A stretch of 64,000 nt of DNA from Phaseolus vulgaris (lineage: Eukaryota > Streptophyta > Magnoliopsida > Fabales > Fabaceae), in assembly GCF_000499845.2 (NCBI RefSeq), contig NC_023757.2:6792118-6856117 (forward strand). Reading direction: 5' to 3'. Every line of letters begins with the position of its first letter. The first letter of the stretch is position 1. Below, piece after piece: positions 57,540 through 64,000 of the stretch. The position numbers and the translations under genes were made by a program. Below the pieces are notes generated by a model, which was not told the DNA's origin, did no database searches, and was given only the letters and a program-made list of their open reading frames with translations.

Positions 57540-59500
57540 TTCCTGCATATATCACTTAAGAGTCGAACGATACTTGAGTAATAGCAATCATGGCATAGAC
57601 AAAACATTGCTATGAAATTGTTACTCCTACTGCTCAAGTGACAATGCTCATAATTCAAGCTATAACATGTAGTTTAAGTCATAGAGATGCCAAAATAATT
57701 ATTTCTTCTTTGAAATTCCATTTGCTTAAGTAATAGACGATCACTGAAGCGATGAAGACTTAGTAACTTGAGATAGTTTTTGGAAGTTTGTAACTCGAGC
57801 AAAGAAGTCACATAGCTCAAACAATGATTTAGTGTTTGAGCGAGGGAGAATCAATGTTAATTATCTTCAAAAGTTGGGTGCATTAGGATGCTCAAACGAA
57901 GAAGAGACAAAATCACTATTCTCTCTCCTAAAGATATATCACTCAAATATTATGATAATGCTCAACAATAAATATATCTTATCAGTGGAGCGTCAATTTA
58001 CCAATTAAGCAAGAGAGAATGAGTATTGATTATCTCTCTTTTGAAGCTTTCATCATTCAAACGATCGTGAGTTCAACAAAAAATAATATATTATTAGTCC
58101 ATACCTTTAATAATGAAATTTCATTAAAAAAATATTAAAAATTATGTTAAATTTTATCACTAAACTAGTATACTTTTGAAAATTTTACCTTAAACTTTTA
58201 AAATAATTTAATTATTAATTTTTCAAAACATTTTTTACTCTAGAATGATTTATTAACTGCTTGCAATCATTTAAGATATATTTGTTATGTAAAAAAATAC
58301 TTTGGTAAAATCTCAATATCATAACTATTATTAATTATTTATATTATTTAAAAATAATTTTTTAATTTCTCTATATATTTTTCTTATTTTATCCTACTAT
58401 ATAGTGTTGTTGTTTATATTATTTAGTTTACCCCAGTCGTCAATCTATTAAAAATATAAGCTAGATAATTGTAAGCATAAATGTACTAAAAAAAAAATCA
58501 AGGTCTTAATTAGTTTCATAGAATAAAATATAGATAAATGAAACAAATAATTTAATATTTAAGACTAATATTATATCATTATTTCTTATTAATAAACATA
58601 GAATATTTTAACTTAATTTATTGATCACATTACCACAGCTTCATTTTTTTTTTCACCTTATTAATTGGTCATGCTATTACATCCTTAATAAATTGACATT
58701 TAATTGACGAAAAAGTAAAATGGATATACTTTTGAAATTCATATGAAAAATTTCCAAATTGAAAAGTTTAGTAACAAAATACATTGTATACAAAATTAAA
58801 AATTCAATAGTAAAATTTTCAAAAATGCAAAAATCAAGTATAAAATTTGTAATTTAAAATATATTATAGAATCATCATAATTTCACATTGGTTATCATGT
58901 TATTAGAAATTTGACAATCAATTTACAAAAAAGTAAAATGTGTAGGATTCTGAATTTCACGTGCTTTCATATTGGTGACGTGATCATATTATTAAAATTT
59001 TGACATTCAATTTATGAAAATATAAAATATGTATATTTTTTGACATTTCAGATGATAAAGTTCAAAAAGAAATTTTACAAAAATATAAAAACTTACTGGA
59101 AAAAAAATATGACATTGTTCCCATAAAATAAAATAAAATAAAAATACCGACAAACTTCAATTATTTGTTTTCACAAACACAACCTGGCATGTCGTATATA
59201 TACAGCATAGAAAAGTTGTGCTTTCAGTTCCCAATGATGTTGGTTTTTGTTAAAGAATTCATCACGTTATTTGATACCTTCATTATTATAATAACTTCAT
59301 GCAAGTAGTGTTTCTTTAAATACGCACGATAGTATTTATAAGCGAGTTGTAAAATAGAAACACTATTTACCGAGGAAAAATAAATCAAAACAACCATTTA
59401 AATGATTTCTATTTTCAATGAGAATATACATACATTGCATAAATACTTTAATAAGTGAATTATATGGGTTTGGAATGATTCCTTAATTAAGGAGATTATA
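57540..59500. other. Intergenic sequence, AT-rich with LTR-like wording at left
   Basis: Positions 57540-58080 contain many short 'ctcaagcga/cttgagta'-like words typical of legume LTRs. From 58080 to 59500 the sequence is AT-rich without recognisable features. Confidence 0.4.
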
Positions 59501-59839
59501 TCATTGAATCTTGGTAATTGATCAATTGAATATATTTAATGATGGACATTTTAATATTTTAGAATTATATTTCTCTTGAAAAGTACTACGAAGTTCAACC
59601 TATAAAGTTTTTCAAGATATCTTGAAAATGTGAACATCAATTATTCATATCTCTTTATGAAGAAATATTTTGTTCTTTCTCTATGTAAAGGAAATTTGTG
59701 AGGAAAATAAGAGTAAACAAGTGAGAAGAACAACATAGAGAGTAAATGAGAGAATTCACATTTACATAGTGGTGAGATTAGAAATCTTAGTGAGAGGATA
59801 AAGAGACATTATATCTCATCATTGTTGTGTGAGATTAAG

Positions 59840-60885
59840 TGTTACATTCATTGAGTGAGAGAAATAAATATCATAATCTTACTTTCATAGTGAAGACATT
59901 TCCTAGACTAGGTCATGTGAGTTTTTACTTCTCAAGTTGGGGAGGTTTTTTCACTTTAAAAATTATCGGTGTCATTATTCTATTTTGTTCTATTTTCTTT
60001 TGTTTGGTTATTACTTCGACAAGTGCCCATTTTGTATGTACACAAAGGAGAGAGAATTAGTTCTGATTTTTCCAACAGTGGTATCTGATTTTCCCAACAG
60101 TGGTATAGCTTGATTCTGATACAAAATGGAAGGAGTCTTTACTAATGGAGGCATGTTCAAGATCATAAAAGACAATTATTCCTATTGGAAGTCCATGATG
60201 GAGGATCACTTATATTTTAAGGATATGACGAACCCATTTCTGGCAAAGACAAACCAGAAGGTAAGAATGACAAAGATTGAGAACTTTTGAATTGAAAAGT
60301 TGTTTCAATTTCGAAAATATATTAATAAAAGTTTGTTTGAGCAATGTGTCCACATACATATAGGCTTGAGTTGTGGTAAAAAATTAAATCTATGACTCAA
60401 AAGAAAACTCTAAGAAATAAAGCATCTCTTGTCAGAAGACTGGTGAAACTTGACTATACAGATGGTCAAAGTATGATGGAGCACTTAAATTCATTTGAGG
60501 GTCTTGTAAATCAATTGACAAAGATAAATATGAAGATTGATGTTGAGTTGCAGGCATTTTTGTTATTCAGTTCTTTGCCTGAAAGTTGGGACACACTGGT
60601 GGTCTCGCTCAACAACTCGGTTCCAAATGAGAAGATCTCAATGGACATTGTTTCATACAATACTTTGACCCTCACAGAGTAAGAGAAACAAATATCGTAA
60701 TCATACTTTCATAGTGGAGACATTTTCTGGATTAGGTCCATAGGTTTTTACTTAGGATGTTTTTACACGCTAAAAATTATTGATGTCATTATTCTATTTT
60801 GTTATATTTTTTTTATCTGTTTATTACTTTCGTAAGTGCCAGTTATGTATCTAGAGAGGAAATTGGTTCTGATTTTTTTAAACAT
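59840..60885 (+). mobile_element. Rearranged Ty1/copia fragment: LTR part, gag, LTR part
   Basis: The block 59848-60065 and the block 60681-60885 are direct repeats ('tcattattctattttgtt', 'aattagttctgatttt'). Between them lie a degenerate PBS ('cagtggtatagcttgattct') and a gag region. The second repeat begins exactly where the gag frame stops. The rest of pol is deleted. Confidence 0.7.
60126..60682 (+). pseudogene. Copia gag (DUF4219/UBN2-type) fragment
   Basis: From ATG 60126 the frame reads MEGVFTNGGMFKIIKDNYSY and WKSMMEDHLYFKD, the usual copia gag start, and then breaks. From 60392 a second frame gives LVRRLVKLDYTDGQSMMEHL, FEGLVNQLTKINMKID and LLFSSLPESWDTLVVSLNNS, the UBN2 core. It ends at the repeat junction. 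Confidence 0.8.
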
Positions 60886-60889
60886 GTAA

Positions 60890-61540
60890 CATAATAAATC
60901 ATATTATTAAACCCTTTAATATGATAATCATTTCATGGGGCTTAAATAATTGAGGTTAAATTATAAGTTTGATTTCCTTTAATTTTTTAATGTGATTTTA
61001 CAATTATACTTTTCTAAATTTTAAGAAAGTTGTAATTTTAGTCTACTTTTTAATTTTGAATATGTTTTATTTCTTTTCTACTAGATTAATTCAACTCTAA
61101 ACCTAGTATATTCATTTAACGCACCATAACAAATAATTAAATAAAATATGAAAAAGAAAAGATAGAATCGTGTATAAAATTGAGAATTGGATCAAAATTA
61201 TAAATTTTGTAAAATTTAATAATTAAAAAAATAAGAGATAAGGGACGAAATCCATAATTAATAAATTTTTTTTGTAAGGAATTATTAGGGAGAAACTAAT
61301 TGGCTGTTAAATGAGAGATCGTTTTAAGTTAGAACCAATGCCATTTTTCATTTTCAATAACAGAAAAATACTGTTTCCAAAATGTTAAGAATCTTATTCG
61401 CATAATGAATTGCTTTTTCTTTTCTAAAATTATTCTAACATAAACAAACAATTTAACTCTTTTTTTGCCATCATTGTGTTCAGTAGTATTTCTATTTTAC
61501 ATGGAGATAATTTGCATTCATAGATTTCTTAATATACTAA
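60890..61540. other. AT-rich intergenic sequence
   Basis: No feature recognised. Confidence 0.5.
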
Positions 61541-61544
61541 CATT

Positions 61545-61990
61545 CTATAGCACAGATACGGATACGGACACTTGCACGACATGGGTACGGATACGAAGAT
61601 ATATTTAATCTCTAAAATGTAGGATACGGGGACACAGATCTATATATTATATAATTTTGAATTATATAAATTGAAAATAAATATTTATGTGCAAAAGTAT
61701 GTTCCAGATTCTTTTGGGAGCAGGAAGATATTTTTCATGACTGGTTCAAAAGAATTTGTTCTTATTTTTATAATCATAATAAAAATTTATACAATAAATT
61801 TGAGTTTTTAGAAAGTTATTGTATTTATACCTTTTAAAATTGTGTTAGAATCGTGCTAGAATTTTCAAAAATCCAACAAATATTTTTTTGAATTAAACAC
61901 TTCACCGATAAGTATCCTACGAGTGTCAACACGGATACGTGTGTTCGACACGGATACGCCATTTAAGAAGAAGTGTCCGAGCCTCATTAA
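61545..61990 (+). mobile_element. Dispersed 440-bp repeat, copy 2
   Basis: Same orientation and order as copy 1 at 40315-40751, including 'aaaatgtaggatacggggac' near the left end and 'gatacgccatttaagaag' at the right end. Many point differences and a few short indels separate them. It is immediately followed by a palindromic MITE copy. Confidence 0.7.
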
Positions 61991-62260
61991 ATAAAAATTA
62001 ATTTTAGAGACAAAAAATAATTAGATTTTAGATACTATTTTAGACACCAAAAAAATTATTGGTATCTAAATTAGATTTTATTATTGATAAATAATTTATA
62101 AATTGATATCTAATTAACTACCAAAATTTTAACTACCAACTTTAGAATATAAATAATTAGTAACTAAAATTTTGGTAGCTAATTAGATACTAATTTAGAA
62201 ATCATTTATCAATAATAAAAAATAATTTAAATATCAATCATTTGTTTAGTCTATGATATG
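61985..62260. mobile_element. Diverged palindromic CACTA-end MITE copy
   Basis: Arms 'ttgatatctaattaactacc' and 'ggtagctaattagatactaa' mirror each other around about 62140. The terminal CACTA bases are not preserved. It abuts the 440-bp repeat. Confidence 0.6.
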
Positions 62261-62469
62261 AAAAAATTATATTGCTCAAATTGTAAAAGATGAATTATAT
62301 ATATTTTTTGGTATGATATTATTGTACATGATAATTATTCTCACTTTTCTACATTACTCTTGTGCATGAAAATAAAATATAGAAATTTGAAAATATGACA
62401 TACATAGATGAAAGCTCTAAATTATCGCAACACATTTTCAATTGTCATCACTACAATTTTTCCACAAAC

Positions 62470-64000
62470 CAATTGGAATACAAATGTTATAGACAACCCA
62501 TTTACCTTCCATAGGATTGGATTCTCCACACTAACATTCATAGCAAATATGGATGCCCTACTAAAATGACCCATGTGGTCACTTTCATATGCCACCAATA
62601 GGAAAATAACTTTGGGTGGGCTCTTGATAGACTAAAAGGTTGTTTCTTAGAGTTCATGCATAACGTAGGGTCGTGGTTAGTAATAGGGATGTTGCTCTAA
62701 TGAATACAATAAAAAAATGTATTTCATTAAGCTTATAATCATCTGTGTCGATTTCACATTGATAAAAATGTGAAAGAAAAAATGTAAAATGTTGATGCAT
62801 CCAAAAAAGACATGGGATGAAGTAATGCAAGTTTGGGGATCTGTTGTAGATTGTGATATTGTAGACGCCTTTGAAGATTGTGTGCATGCGTTTGAATTTG
62901 TTTGTTCTCCATGACCTATATTTGTTGAGTATGTGAGTGATACTTTTACGTCCATACAAAGAAAAATTTGTTTAAGGTATATAAGGTGAAGCACTTAGGC
63001 AACACAACAAGTAATAGGGTTGAGACTGCACATTGGAGTCCAAAGAGAATGCTATGGGGAAATTATGTTTTTGTTGGGATTCGATCAACAAGATGATTAT
63101 CTTACAACATAATGCAATTACAACTTCATTTCAAAAGAGTCTTCATGTGATGAGACATCTATTTAACATCACAACATACAAAAAATTGGTTGGTCTTGTG
63201 TCTAAATATGCTTTACAACATTAATGAAGAGCTTCATAGAGTTAAATATGTTGGCTTTGATAAAGATTGGTGTGGATGTACTCTTAGATCTACTATGGTT
63301 TTCCTTGTGCGTGTGAATTAGTTTTGGTGTGGGTAGCATACCACTTCAATCGGTGCATGTCATATGGACTTGATTAAGTTTTGCAGATATTGAAAGCGAA
63401 GATTGCTCATCAGAGTTGTCAATTGAGAAAGAGTTTGAGGTAATCTTGAAGTGCTTTAAAGAAGTTGACATTACTAGAAACGTTAAAATAAAAAATAAGT
63501 TGCACGAAATTGTCTTTCCATAAAAGACATCCAAAAGTGCACACATGATACGGTAAAAACAAAAGGTTCTAAAAAAGGTCGTCCTAATAAGTTTATGAGA
63601 TCAACTAAGTGAATTCCTTATTATTTTGAACATGTGGATTTCCTACATTCACAACATGATAATTGTTCAACTAACAAATCTAGGGAACGAGACATCCAAA
63701 AAATTAGTCCAGCACAATCAATTCCTTTGTTAGATCATTTCCCTATATGGTTTCACCCATACATTATTGATGTTAAGGTTGATGACCATTATGAATATCG
63801 CGTTGTTGTTGCCCAATTGGGTATGAGAGAGGAGTCATAAGTTGTTGATCAAATGAGCTTGTTAAAAGAACTTAGTTAGTGGTGACAAGTATATGTTGAT
63901 TTGTTTGGTGGTGATGAACGATATGAATATTTGAAAAACTCACTTCTTGTTGACCGCATGTCAATGGTACCAATCAATTACACCCTTTGATGTGCTTTAT
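62470..64000 (+). pseudogene. Mutator-like (MULE) transposase with C-terminal OTU-like domain, decayed
   Basis: With frame changes the plus strand gives LEYKCYRQPIYLP, WALDRLKGCF (MULE/DDE core), KTWDEVMQVWGSVVDC, VEYVSDTF, HLGNTTSNRV-like sequence, CWDSINKMIILQHNAITTSF and YKKLVGLVSKYAL. A linker and an OTU-like segment follow: IPLLDHFPIWFHPYIIDVKV, then VVVAQLGMREES, DLFGGDERYEYLKNSLLVDR. This is the order of plant FAR1/MULE proteins fused to an OTU cysteine-protease-like domain. The usual D-G-N-C-G-Y-R active-site block reads DDHYEYR, so the catalytic Cys is lost. Stops are frequent, and it runs to the end of the window. Confidence 0.78.

Noticed and set aside
1..64000. CRISPR arrays, prokaryotic operons, defence islands or biosynthetic clusters
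   Set aside because: Intron-bearing plant genes and plant retroelements define the window as nuclear; no regularly spaced identical repeats with unique spacers exist. The 55.7-kb array has adjoining monomers and no spacers.

Overview
The window looks like nuclear DNA from a dicot plant, most likely a legume. It is strongly AT-rich and its genes have GT-AG introns. It carries degenerate Ty1/copia and Ty3/gypsy retrotransposons, LINE and SINE pieces, TRIM elements, palindromic MITEs with CACTA-type ends, and one plastid rRNA insertion. The legume assignment is an inference from the repeat types and the two gene products, not a database match.

Two host genes are well supported, both on the plus strand. 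The first (13717-19565, 8 coding exons, 772 aa) is a KUP/HAK/KT potassium transporter close in type to plant KUP6/KUP8. Its frame and splice sites are intact, but three aspartates in conserved family motifs are replaced: D to E at residue 35, D to V at 169 and D to G at 290. Intron 5 carries an antisense 5'-truncated LINE and intron 7 a small inverted-repeat element. The second (5' leader from about 41800, CDS 43538-46319, 857 aa) is a class II trehalose-phosphate synthase of TPS8-TPS10 type, with a GT20 domain followed by a complete-looking TPP domain. Its leader is split by a 1.56-kb intron and has no upstream ATG.

Layout: 1-3.4 kb AT-rich; 3.4-5.8 kb internally deleted Ty3/gypsy; 5.9-6.6 kb PIF/Harbinger remnant; 7.4-7.8 kb palindromic MITE; 9.1-10.5 kb copia gag/protease remnant beside a truncated TRIM; 11.6-11.9 kb MITE; 13.7-19.6 kb potassium transporter; 19.8 kb plastid 23S rRNA insertion; 20.3-21.6 kb repeat with long inverted ends; 21.6-31 kb AT-rich with microsatellites, a SINE, two palindromic MITEs and TRIM solo-LTR material; 31.2-33.8 kb copia gag-integrase; 34-35.3 kb copia and LTR debris; 36.4 kb MITE; 37.5-37.7 kb GC-richer island with promoter-like motifs; 40.3 kb dispersed 440-bp repeat; 41.8-46.8 kb TPS gene; 49.7-51.2 kb dead copia; 51.5-52.0 kb gypsy-type solo LTR with intact target duplication; 52.4-53.9 kb low-repeat unique sequence; 54.3 kb hAT-type MITE; 55.5-57.5 kb tandem array, complete TRIM and LTR debris; 59.8-60.9 kb rearranged copia; 61.5 kb second 440-bp repeat; 62.5-64.0 kb dead MULE fused to an OTU-like domain, running off the window.

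The two host genes have no evident functional link: one encodes a membrane ion transporter, the other a trehalose-6-phosphate-related sugar-signalling protein. I found no undescribed multi-gene system. The observation most worth following is the KUP-family protein with altered conserved acidic positions.
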